Source: Turritopsis dohrnii
Taxonomy: Eukaryota > Cnidaria > Hydrozoa > Anthoathecata > Oceaniidae
Direction of reading: 5' to 3'
Assembly (NCBI GenBank): GCA_027922465.2
Contig: BQMF02000262.1
Location: 186,001 to 250,000 of the forward strand
DNA length: 64,000 bases
Part shown: positions 31,296 to 42,700 of the stretch, piece after piece
Layout: each line of letters starts with the position of its first letter
Position numbering within the stretch: the stretch's first letter is position 1
Notes under the pieces: generated by a model
Seen by the model: only the letters and a program-made list of their open reading frames with translations
The model's database searches: none
What the model was told of the DNA's origin: nothing
Position numbers and translations under genes: made by a program

Positions 31296-32239
31296 ACTCT
31301 AAAAAAACATACTTTTATAACAACTGAAACAAACAAAAAAAGTCATAGAGCTTATAATTGGTATAATTTTTTTCGTACATCATCCACATCAACCTAAAGA
31401 AATGTTATGAAATTCGAAATATATATACGTGACCCTTTTTCAAAATCTGTTTCTCCGCATCTCATCAACTAGGAACTTTGGCAACAACTCTCTTTAAGAA
31501 AATATAAGAATACTATCTCTATAACTAGTTAAAAAACAAAATTAAGAACAAGCTGAGCTGAATTATCATGTAAAATCAATAAGTTTAGTAAATATCTAAC
31601 TTGCATTAGTGTTGTTACACAATGTTAGGATCCATTTTACATGGATCGTTGAACTTTCCTAGAAAAATTTCAAGGTGAAGGAATTCTCTGTAATAAAGTC
31701 TAGCCAGTCCAATTTTACTAGTAATCTAGTATTTTACTACTAGTATTTTATTATTTTTATAGTCAGGTTCTTCATAAGAGCATGTAAAACCATCCAGAGA
31801 AGACATTATTCTTTTCAGAGAAACCATTATAACTTGTAAATGTTTTGATTGTAAAATAATCGTTTTAATCATGTATATTGACTAACATGTCAAAAAACGA
31901 TACCAACTAGGTTCGTCATTCTACATTTTGAAAAGCAGGTATATAATGAATGATATATGCAAGAGTGGATAGTTTGAAGAAAGCAATGTTATTAACGAAA
32001 GTATTACACATTAGAATTAACAAAAAGTAGTATAGGGGGATGTTTTCATTTCTGTGGAAAATAAAAACGAATTAAAAGAACTAAAGAAAGATTTAACATC
32101 TGTAAAACATGAATTCTGTTTTTCGTAAAAGTAAAGATCTTTTTTTTGCTGTTGACTGTTCAGCAACATTTTAATTTAAAAGATTTATATAGTGCTTTGA
32201 AACAATAAGCGCGATGTAATTAAACTACGTGTTAATCAA

Positions 32240-32243
32240 CCAT

Positions 32244-32282
<39 letters not shown>

Positions 32283-32283
32283 T
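32240..32283. repeat. (TTTA)n microsatellite
   Basis: About eleven uninterrupted tetranucleotide units. Confidence 0.9.
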
Positions 32284-32850
32284 CATCAATATTTATACAG
32301 GATAAAACATTTCAGAATATATTCTGCTTTTCAAATGTGTCCTGTTAAAAGAAAATAATATATACATATGAAATAAATATCTACAATATATAAATAATAT
32401 TATAAATATATAGTTAATAAAAATGTTAAAAGAATATTCTAAAAGAAAAAGAAAAACCGCACTAGGTTGGCAATAAAATGGAAATGAAGGCAAATAGAAC
32501 TCGATAGGGAGAAACAAATGGACCTGAAAACACGATGTGAAAGGATTAGGATGAAAAAACGAAAAATAATATTAAAAAATATGGCTACCTAGTTTATTCT
32601 TAAATTTAAATATTCTTAAATTAAATTTAAATGGAAATTTAATTACATTTTTCCCAGACATTTTCCTTATTTTTTTCAAAAACCACTTTTCCATTTTTCA
32701 CAAAAATATAATACTAGCCGAAAGTGAAAATGGCTTTCCATCAATGAATTCTTTTGAAATTTGTTATATTCATTTAAAAATATATATTATATATACATTT
32801 TAAATAAATATATTATTTGTTATATTATTTGTTATGTGGCTTGATATAGA

Positions 32851-33284
32851 TACCGCAAATGACCGATTAAGCGCCCCGGGACTCAAATAAGTGCCCTGTC
32901 CAATTAAGCGCCCAGGTTTAGAGGAAAAATTTTTAATAAGCGCCCAGGTTCCGATTAAGGGCCCAGGTCCAAAACTGAAACTGGGCACTTATTCAGCAAA
33001 ACATAAAATATTGAGAAAAACATCGTTTTTTAGTTGAACATATATTTCACCATAAAGAAGGAAACCCAATAACGCAGGAATGAATTATTTTCATCACAAA
33101 GTGAAAGTATTTATCGAGCAGTTCTTTTGTCAGTATTTAGTGAAAAGATAAACTGTATTGGTGGTTTTAGTGATTTTTTATTAACTGCCCAGGACTCAAT
33201 TAAACGCCTCGTCTGTATAAGCGCCCACTGTAAAAGTTCAAAAAAATTATTAGCGCCCAGGGCACTTATCGGTCATTAACGGTA
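32851..33284. mobile_element. Terminal-inverted-repeat MITE (TACCG...ATGACCGAT ends)
   Basis: The left end TACCGCAAATGACCGATTAA (followed by GCGCCC) pairs with the reversed right end TACCGTTAATGACCGATAAG (then TGCCCTGGGCGC). Inside, the motif AAGCGCCCAGG / GCGCCCACTG recurs several times on both arms. No ORF; family not assigned. Confidence 0.65.
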
Positions 33285-35047
33285 TGTAAAATATCGAAAA
33301 TTTGCTCATAAAAATGTGTTTTACTTTGTTCACATAGAAATCTCAATAATACATTAAACAACATACCCGTCTACATGCCCGGCAGCCGGTCAGCAATTTT
33401 GAAAAACTAGATGCCCGTACATTAAATCCATATTGAATATGAAAATAAAAATAAGCATTTAAACAAGAACAGGAGATTTCTGTCAAATATTTTTTTGTTA
33501 TTGGCAAGGAGTTAAGCTTTTGATTACATCATTGATTTAGAGTCAAAATATATTCCAATTTGAATAAGCAATTTTAGTAAGGAAAGGATATCCCTAAAAT
33601 GTGACTGCATGTGATCCAATTTCATAGACTGACAAAAGGGATCAAAGAGCAGCTCCATTTTTAGTTACATTTACTTATAAACCTATACATAACATATAAC
33701 CCCATTTTATTTTTTATTTACATACATCAGCAAATGTGGAGAGAACTTTAATGCTAGAAGAGATGTAGAAGTGTGAGACTATGAAAAAGTCTAAATAGCA
33801 ATAGATAGAATAGTAATAATAATATAATAATAGTAGACTTTTGGAATATAATGAGCAAGAACTACATAAAATGAGTAATTAGCAACTTTGAAAGGAGGCT
33901 TGGATTGGGTTTGTTAATGTGCATAAGATGATGGCATTTTTTGAAAGTATGCAAGTAAAGAGTTCAAGATTACCAGGAACTATTTTTCTGCTGGGAAAAA
34001 GGCAATCAATATACGGTATACCACTGTAGCAGCGCTAAGCTCACTGAATCCCAGACAAACGCCCTGTAATAAAACATGCATATCCTCATAAAAAGCAAAG
34101 TATCTCGATAAGTAAATGTTCAGGGAAGAGCCAACCCTCAAAATGCTACAGAATGTTTCAGTTTCATAATGTGAAAACCGAATCGTGTGCCGCGCCACTG
34201 GCAATCTCTGTTTCTGCACCAGTATCCATTATATCTCAATAGTGGTACGTTGGCACTACGGCGGTGTTTCTCCCCGTATGGCGCGTCGACATAATACAAC
34301 AAAAAAATCATCTTCACGATAGGAAGGAAATAAAGGAACAAGTAAGGGTCTTCCATATGTAAAAGATGCACGCAAAAATCGTCAGAGGAACCTAACAAAA
34401 TCACAAGATTACCTTCAATCCAAAGAATGCTGAGGAAATCATTTTGGAAAAACAGAACAACATTGTCTAACTGTTGTAACGCTGTAGACATTAGTACACA
34501 CGAAACGATGATCCTTTCTACCGTCATGCACATGCCAATGGCGAAAAGGTGGAAGCGTGCGTCAACCAAAGTAATTGATCACATTGTTAAGACGTCGGAA
34601 AAGATGAAATAGAAAACAATGAAGTACTGGCTATTTCTTTATTTTTTGTAAGCCAAAAGAACTGAGAAAATGTTTTCACAGGAAAACATTATAAATAATG
34701 CAATAAAGTTTGTTATGTAATAGTAATCTGTGATTTGATGTCTTATTTATGAAAAAAGTACAACAGATGTTTCAAGGACGCTTAAGATCCTTAAAACTTG
34801 AAAACACTTTCACCAAAATTTCACCAGCCCAATGTCTTTCTTGGCGTTTTTGTTATTATAAAACATGATTGTCGAAGTTCTTTTTCTTTACTTAAAAGGA
34901 TTTTGTTTATGAGGGAAGAAAAAAATTAATCACTGATCTAGGTGAGAAATAGTTGTAATGGGCCACGGTGCTTGCATAAAAGAATCACCCTTTTTCCCGA
35001 TTTCGTGATGTATTTTTAAAAACTTAAGGGTTCGGACATAAACCCGC

Positions 35048-36309
35048 GTGTTATGCCCCACTTTGTAATTTTTGCCCCACCTTGTAATTTCTGCCCCACT
35101 TTGTAAATATTTTGCCCCACTTTGTAATTTTTAGCTGTAATTTCCTGTCCTAAATAATATGTATTTTACCAAAACTTTATTTACAAGATTTGGACCAATT
35201 TTTGAAAGTTCTCCAAATTTCACAAAAATGTGCATAAAGAGCAACTGGAAGGCGCTGATTTCGAACTTGGAAGTGACTTTTCGTAACTGTAATCATCACT
35301 TTCATACAATTTATGGGTGGTGTTGATACATTTCCATTTAGAAGTTCTCATGGAAAGATAACGAAACCTAAAAGAGGCATAAAAAAGCTAAGCAATAATT
35401 CCAGCAGAGATGAAGGATGTTGAAGAATTTAATACGTTAAGATGCTACTATACAGTTTTTCATCATGCGGTGCTTGTTATGGGTTCAAATGAGATCTACA
35501 TGAGAATCTTTACAAAACCGTGGAAATGTTTCCAAAGATGAAAATCTTCGATGTGGTTGGCTGAAAAAGTCAACCTTTCGAATGCTTAGTCCAGATAAAG
35601 AAGTAAAATATCACTAGGATAGTCGGATTTGGAACAGCAATCTTTTCTGGAGGAGAGTTAAGTTATTAAGAATAGAAAAAAATAACGTGCGATTACTAAA
35701 CAATAATTGAAACTGAAAAGAAAATTCGTGACAAGAAAATTCGTGACAGTGTACTCCTCCACAAAATTTATTATGTCTGTATCCGCCTCAGCACATGTAT
35801 AATTAATACATACTTTTTGATGCGCATATAGAAAGGTTGTATTGTGATTTTGATTTTGATTTTAGTTGTTGTGTAAACTTCGCCTCTGGAGCTTACATAC
35901 ATGCAATATATTGATAAGAGGATTTCAAAAACATTACGGTCACTTTCAGCATATTCGTCTTACCTTGCATACTAATGAAACCGACAGTATAGATTGACCA
36001 TTAGCAAAATAACTGCGCTTTTCCTACTGCGCATGTGCTCAAGAATATCAAAATGTTACCATCACATTGTGAACTAATGAAGCCGAGTCAATTAGGTTTT
36101 TTTCTTACTCAATGAGCATGCGCAAGAAAATGGAATACTCTAAAGATAGTCATTTCCCGTATAGACACCAGGAAAAAAACAGGTAAAATAGGATCACAAA
36201 TTACAAAGTGGGGCAGGTAGTAATTACAAAGTGGTACATCTTGAAAATTTACAAAGTGGGGCAAAATAATTACAAAGTGGGACAGAAATTACAAGGTGGG
36301 GCATAACAC
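35048..36309. mobile_element. Foldback-like element with tandemly repeated arms
   Basis: A 1.26-kb unit whose outer ends are GTGTTATGCCCCAC in inverted orientation. Each arm is a short tandem array: TGCCCCACTTTGTAATTT occurs four times at 35052-35135, and its complement AATTACAAAGTGGGGCA five times with small changes at 36198-36305. The middle has no ORF. No clear target duplication was found. Arms built of tandem units are typical of foldback elements. Confidence 0.65.
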
Positions 36310-36707
36310 CACGGTCTAAAGAATTCTGAGCTGGAAGTCCAACAGGAAAAAATCAGATTTCTGATAAAGGGTGGTGGGTATAGATAAGTAAAAAAGGGAC
36401 CATTAGAGGATGAAATGGTCATTCAAAGGTATGCCCTTTAAAAACTCTGCATGTTTTTTGAAACATCAAAGAAAACATATCTGATTTAACTTATACCAGG
36501 AAAATAGGATAAGCTGAAATAGGTCAAATTGGTTGCGGTCATATCGATGGTGCAATGATTTTAGACGCTTGATTGACGCACCAATTACGATACAACTTTC
36601 ATGTGAACAAAAAAGCAATGACGTCAAATAGGTTGTGTTCCAGATCACAATAATTGCCAGAGACAAGAAAGTTTAATCAGCTTTCCACATAAAAAGAACC
36701 AACAAAC

Positions 36708-38721
36708 ATGAGTGCTGAATCTGATATCGATGGATCAGAAATAAACATTGATAACATTGGTTTGTATGAAGGTGACAGAAATGCTGAAGGCCTGCGAAGC
36801 GGTCAGGGTGTGGCGCATTTTCCAAATGGAGATATTTACGATGGAGAATACGCCCTTGGTAAACGGAACGGTTTAGGCACATATCATTTTCAGCACGCAA
36901 GGTACGTATACGATGATCACGCACATTACAAGCATTATCACCTACGGAATCCAACATACTCTGTTACATCAAGACTTAGCAAAAGTTTGTAGCCAGCTTA
37001 GTTGTAACACATCCCTGGTTCTAAAGATTGATTTGAAAATTGAATTGAATTTAATAAGAACGTTCCTTTTATATTCTATATTAAATATATTATATATTCC
37101 ATTCTTATACGTACTTTAAGATTGACCCCAGACGTGAAGTTTAGTATTTCCAATAATAATGTTTTAAACAGTTATTTTGTTGAAATGGCAAAATGAAAAG
37201 TCAAGCATTGTGTAAATACATTTTTACGAGACGAGGTTTGCACTACCAAGTTGATTTGGGCTGTATATTTTGGGCTCGGCTTAGGTAGATTTGCCATCAA
37301 ATTGGATTACCGAGAAAATATAGTTTGAATGAATGAACATGTGAAAAACAAATTTTTTTATTTTTTGATTGGAAATCTTTAATATTGGTGTTTAACGTTA
37401 TTTTTCTAATTTTTGCTTAGATATGAAGGAGAGTATAAAGATGGTAAACGCCACGGAGAAGGGTGTATGAAATACCCTGACGGGAGCAGTTACAGTGGTC
37501 ACTGGGAAGATGGAGATAAACATGGGGTAGGCACCTATGTCTACCCTAACGGAGATACATATGAAGGAAATTGGAAATTAGATCAAAAACATGGCAAAGG
37601 AATTTATACATATAAGGAAACGGGGGCTCAATTTAAAGGTAAATAGATTTTAATTTCTGCCATTTGATCTTATTCCTGGAAACAGCATGGAAAGTTTCTT
37701 TTGTTTAACGGACCGGTATTTTACTGACATGATAATGAGCCAATTATAGAAAATAAGGTGACACTTATAGTATACGATGAGATTTGTATTGAATGCACGA
37801 TTATATATCTACTTTAGAAATGCCTGTGTTTTTAGATTTTCGGAAATAATTGTACTGATAATGAATAATAATTATTCATTCCTACTCATTGTTTGTCTGT
37901 TCAAGGCTGTGAACCTGTACTAGGTTGTACTGTACTAGGCAGAATTTGTGCCATGCAAACCCCATTGCTTCACACATGTTTCCTCAGCCAATCTGATGTA
38001 AATTTTCGTCATTACAAGCAATTCTCATGTACCGTGAGAGCTCCCTGAGACAGACATCTCGGACACCTCCGAACAGTTTTCAATTCCCGATAACCGTTTA
38101 ATACGTTCACGACGTATGTCTTTCTCTTTTAGGACATTGGGTTGAAGGAACAAGAGAAGGACAAGCCCAATGGTTTAATAAACATTACTCCTTCAAGGGT
38201 TATTTCCGCAATGATCATCCGTTCGGTACCGGACGTTTTTCATTCAACAGCGGTTGCGATCAACATGGTTATTACAAGGTGACAAACTTAGTTGAACAAG
38301 TTGATAAAGTGATGGAGGTGATTGGCAGGGAAACGCGATGGACAAGTACTGCATTGACATGTAGTCAATCAAAGAATTCTCAAATGTAATGTAAACGATA
38401 AGAAAAGAGGGAAAACAGTACAACTATATCCTTGTGTATTCATTTTAGGCCCACTATCATCAAATTCTATCACCTAAGATCTCAATCGATCAAATACGGA
38501 CCTCTTCCACCCTTGATCTACTTGGATCGCCAGGAAAAAAGTATCCTCCAGTAAGATTTCTGGCACATCAAGCAGTTCATCCCGTTCAGATTTGGAAAGT
38601 TATAACAAGACATCTAATGAGAATGATAAGTTCCATGTACCATCGCATCTGCAAAAAAACTAACAAACTACCTAAATCATTAGCCAAATACGCTTATGCA
38701 AGAACATTATATTCCAAATAA
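36708..38721 (+). CDS. RSPH1: Radial spoke head protein 1 homolog (MORN repeats), four exons
   Basis: Exons 36708-36901, 37421-37638 and 38133-38278 join in frame, then exon 4 from 38449. MORN units (YEGEYxxGxRxGxG) run from residue about 20: YEGDRNAEGLRSGQG, YDGEYALGKRNGLG, YEGEYKDGKRHGEG, YSGHWEDGDKHGVG, YEGNWKLDQKHGKG and a degenerate sixth. After that, HWVEGTREGQAQWFN and GCDQHGYYK match the post-MORN part of RSPH1. This is the radial-spoke head subunit of motile cilia and sperm flagella. Exon 4 starts AHYHQILSPKISIDQIRTSS and is open to a stop at 38719, but that stop overlaps the AATAAA at 38717. From the A6 run at about 38550 a different frame gives a typical Ser/Asp tail (KVSSSKISGTSSSSSRSDLE) ending at 38661-38663, so a one-base shift in the A run is likely. 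Confidence 0.85.
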
Positions 38722-39444
38722 AGAGCTGAATGGAACAGTTTCTGGAATCTCATTCTATATACTAAGTAACTATACCAGGCGAAACCCTTGGTTGATTTTG
38801 TGAAAAATATTTTAAAATATTCTTGTTCGTCCTGGTCAATGTAAAGGAAAACATTCATAACATAATCATTATCAATAACTAGATTGCAACTTTATTTGAT
38901 GGGTGACGAGGTAGTGATTTCTGCAGAGGATCTGCTGAAATGGATTCAGCAGTCAACTTTATTTGTTTGCCAAACTACAAGTGTCCTTCTCTTTCATAGA
39001 AGATACAATTACTTTAATATGTAACAGAAATGAGAACTTGATCACGAAAAACAACAAGGGGTCAGATACATACCTACTTGGATATGAAACTCGTATTTTA
39101 CAAAAACCTCAGAAGCTAAAAGTCAAGCTTTTTGCAGGACTTTCGTTTTCAAAGTGAAAAAAAGATTGGATGTTACTAGCAAGCAGCCCTTTGAAACAGA
39201 AACAGTGCATCGTCACCCTCGTAGCTTTTACAAATAAAAAAACAAGTGCTTCAGAAAATTTCTTTCTTTTTAGAAAAAGTCTATCTGGCCTAGTCATCTG
39301 CCAATTGATTTACACAAGTGCACGTAATGAATGCATGAATGAAATGAAATGAGTTAAACATAGTTATGTGGACATTCAAAGATGAATAGGCTATCTAATA
39401 AACTGCTAATAAATATAAAATAAAAGCCACCTAATTATTACCTA
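38722..39444. other. Short intergenic stretch, nothing firm seen
   Basis: AT-rich, between RSPH1 and the orphan ORF. Around 39115-39265 there is a weak hairpin-like arrangement of CTTTTTGCAGG/ CTTTCGTTTTC blocks; no gene recognised. Confidence 0.4.
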
Positions 39445-39744
39445 ATGAACTACGAATTAGGGCTAAAATATGTTTTCGCAACTTTGGGAAATTTACCAAT
39501 CACCAAAAGAACACAAGTATTTTTGAACCGACATACTCCTTTCCAGACTCCTTGGAAGTCGAGGAAACCATATTGGATGAACACAGACAAAATAAAACCC
39601 GCCGAAGCTGATCGTTCTCAGGTCCTTGCACTCGACCAAAAAAGCCAAACACAAAACAGTAAGCTAAGGAAATACACAGCCGAAAAGAAACTAGATAATC
39701 AGCGCTTCATTCAGGGCGCTATAAATCATTATTCAAAATTCTAA
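39445..39744 (+). CDS. Small basic orphan protein, 99 residues
   Basis: An intact ATG-to-stop frame with coding-like composition: MNYELGLKYVFATLGNLP, then RTQVFLNRHTPFQTPWKSRK, PYWMN and a Lys/Gln-rich tail ending HYSKF. Rich in Pro, aromatic and basic residues, with no signal peptide, membrane helix or Cys. It lies on the same strand as RSPH1 and ends 10 bp before the stop codon of the convergent acetyl-CoA synthetase, so the 3' ends must overlap. Small Pro/Trp/Arg-rich proteins of this sort are common among ciliary microtubule inner proteins; the neighbouring RSPH1 makes that tempting but it is not shown. It could also be the last exon of a larger gene (acceptor-like GAATTAG at 39452-39458). 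Confidence 0.45.
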   Translation: MNYELGLKYVFATLGNLPITKRTQVFLNRHTPFQTPWKSRKPYWMNTDKIKPAEADRSQVLALDQKSQTQNSKLRKYTAEKKLDNQRFIQGAINHYSKF

Positions 39745-39754
39745 TTTGCATCCG

Positions 39755-42700
39755 TCACTCTGGTTTGTTCTTAAACAATTCATCCACAACATTTGGATCA
39801 GCCAGGGTGGTTGTATCACCGATATCCTTATTCCCGGATGCTATCTTCCGTAATATACGACGCATTATTTTGCCAGATCGAGTCTTTGGTAATCCTGGTG
39901 CATTCTGGATAACATCAGGGGATGCCAGCGGACCAATGCGATGCCTCACTAAAGAAAAACATTCTCACGCATGTCAAGTTTATTTTTTTAAGCAACTTAG
40001 TGGCTAGGTCACATTTATGTAAACTTAATCATATTTTTCACGTGACTTCTTTGGTGGTAAGTATATAAACTGCTCTGCACTTAGTTCCTTTAAAGCAAAC
40101 TAGCCAGCACCGCACCTAGTTTGGAAATTCAAATTAATACATAGCGTACCTTTATTCTTAAGTTCTTGCTGTAGTGCATCACTGAATACTAAACCCTAAA
40201 GAGATGAACCGAACAAATAAGAATTTAAGGATCATGTACATTATGATCATATATGATTTTACTTCATGTGAGGTATGTTACACGATCATATTACTCATAT
40301 GATAATATGCTTTATGACATATAAATATGATCGTGTGAAAGCAGCTTTAAGTCAAAAAGAAAAAAAGAGCATTACGTTTTTCAAGGTGACAAAACAATAT
40401 ATCCCATTGCCCTTCACAGCATGTGGGAAACCGACTACAGCCGCTTCTGCAATAGACGAGTGTTCGATCAAGGCACTTTCTATCTGTGCAGTACTGAGTA
40501 GATGACCAGACACATTCATCAGATCATCTATGCGACCAGTAATCCAATAAAAACCATCTTCGTCGCGATAAGCACCTAGTAAAATTTGAAATATCTATGT
40601 CAAAATAATTAACTTACATTTGGTGGGAGCAAGGGAACGGTTTCAAGTGGGCGGGTTGAAAACTGTCCTGGGGGAAACTGCAGCCTGGGATAAAATATTG
40701 ATAAGATACACGTAGGATAAGAGCCAGGGCGAAATTTGTGGATTTTTCGGATTTTCCGCCTGGGATGAATTTTCGCCCTGGTCACAACGTGTATACTTAT
40801 AGGGTTCTCTTAAGGGTTGAACTCACCCCATGGTAAATTTCACCACGGGACGAAATTTACATGTAACCGACCCTGAAACAAGCTGGCTAACTCACCATCA
40901 CCAGCACAATAGTATCCTTTAAAACGTTCGAAGTAACTTTTTTCGAATCTGTCATGGTTGTTATACAACGTTCGCATCATTCCAGGCCACGGTTGTTTAA
41001 ACACCTAAAATTCATAACCTATAATTTTACCAAAATTACTAGATTGTTTCCACCACACAGATGAAATCACTGACCAAGAACCCTTGATCTGCTACTGTGT
41101 CGGTCTTTTCTTTTCCATCCTCATCGACGATTGCTGGAATCGCGCCAAAAAATGGTAAACTCTGAAGTAAGATAGAGAGCAATACTTTCGTACAACAATA
41201 GTAATGGATAAATTGACAGTCAATTGAAAAAACGAAACAAGTCCTTAGTTGAAATATTAGTTTATCAACAAGAGCCTTATGTCACGAATGACTGCAGCAA
41301 GTCATGAAAATATTACCCCAGAACCTAGATACATAGCAAAACTTTATTGTTTTCTCAATTATGAAGATCATAGACATATCGATTCGGAATCGAATCACAT
41401 TGTTCTTAGTGGAACCAATTCCAAATTTGACCGAAATAAGAACTTTTACACATCAGAGAAACTCTGTGCACTATTTGGAATCGGCGGGGTATAATAGCAC
41501 AATAATAAGTTTCAATTCTCAAAGCTTTTATGTTTCTTATGTATAGTGATGTCCTCTTATATGGATTAAAATGAGAACACATAATGGTGCAAATATAAAA
41601 AACAATGTGATATCAGATACCGCGGCAATAAACTGACATGCTACAAAGAAATATACATACTGCAGATCCTGGTTTCATGGGTGTGGCTCCAGGTAATCCG
41701 GTAATAACATGTCCTCCCTAAAACAACAAAGGTCATCATCATCAGAAAATTGATAGTCGTTGTTAATTTAGTGAAGACTTTCTGAAAGCTTGACATACAG
41801 TCTCAGTTTGCCAGAAGGTATCTACTATACTGCACTTTTCATCTCCTACTACTTTATAATACCAAAGCCATGCTTCCGGATTGATTGGTTCACCAACTGT
41901 GCCAAGAACTTTCAAACTTGAACGATCATATCTTCACAAAAAATAGTCACCAATAAGTTTAGAATCAATACAAGATTACATTAAAGTTAAAATCATTACC
42001 TTTGGACAGGCTCTTTACCAAATTTCATTAACATTCGAATTGCAGTGGGTGCAGTATAAAATTTTGTGACTTTATATTTCTCACAAACAGCCCACAACCG
42101 TCCTGCGTCAGGATAAACAGGTGTCCCTTCAAACTAGGAAAACGTAGTTGGATTTGCACCAAAACAGCGTAAAGGTTTTACAAACAAACATAAGTCAATG
42201 TATCTGAAAACACTTGGTGACACCAAACCGAGAATGAGAGATTTGGGACTGCAGTTATTTTTTGATCAGATAACAGCCACCATAAATACGTTAATTGAAA
42301 TGCAATATCTTCGTCAGCCTGAAAGCATATTGACATGGCATAAACTTTCAACAGAACTTTAAAATTTAACATACTATAACTCCTGTTGCACCATTAGCCA
42401 TAGGCCCGTAAACTATGTAGGAATGGCCGGTAATCCATCCAATATCCGCAGTGCACCAATAAACATCATCGTTGTGATAGTCGAACGTGTATCTAGAAAA
42501 GAGAAAGTTGAATGAACAAACAAAACTTATGTCACTTTTCTTCAAATAACTTTGATAACAAACATAGCTCACTTAAATGTTGTGGCAGTGTATAGCATGT
42601 ATCCAGCTGTAGTATGGAGCACACCTTTCGGTTTACCAGTAGAACCACTTGTGTAAAGAATAAATAAAGGATCTTCTGCATCCATCCATTCACAATCACA

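Larger units (their letters stand above)
31296..36707. other. Gap between divergent DPP8/9 and RSPH1 genes
   Basis: Mostly AT-rich with a (TTTA)n tract at 32240-32283, the 32851-33284 MITE and the 35048-36309 inverted-repeat element. Around 34570-33980 the minus strand has a long hydrophobic open stretch (including FLYFLPIVKMIFLLYYVD) with no ATG at its head. It is followed by a possible acceptor at 34064 and a short frame ending in FFPAEK. This could be part of a multi-exon membrane protein but I cannot support a model. Confidence 0.35.

Noticed and set aside
34138..34569. 143-residue hydrophobic minus-strand open frame
   Set aside because: It begins with TTG after a stop codon, has no supported acceptor at its head and no family match; kept only as a remark on the intergenic gap.
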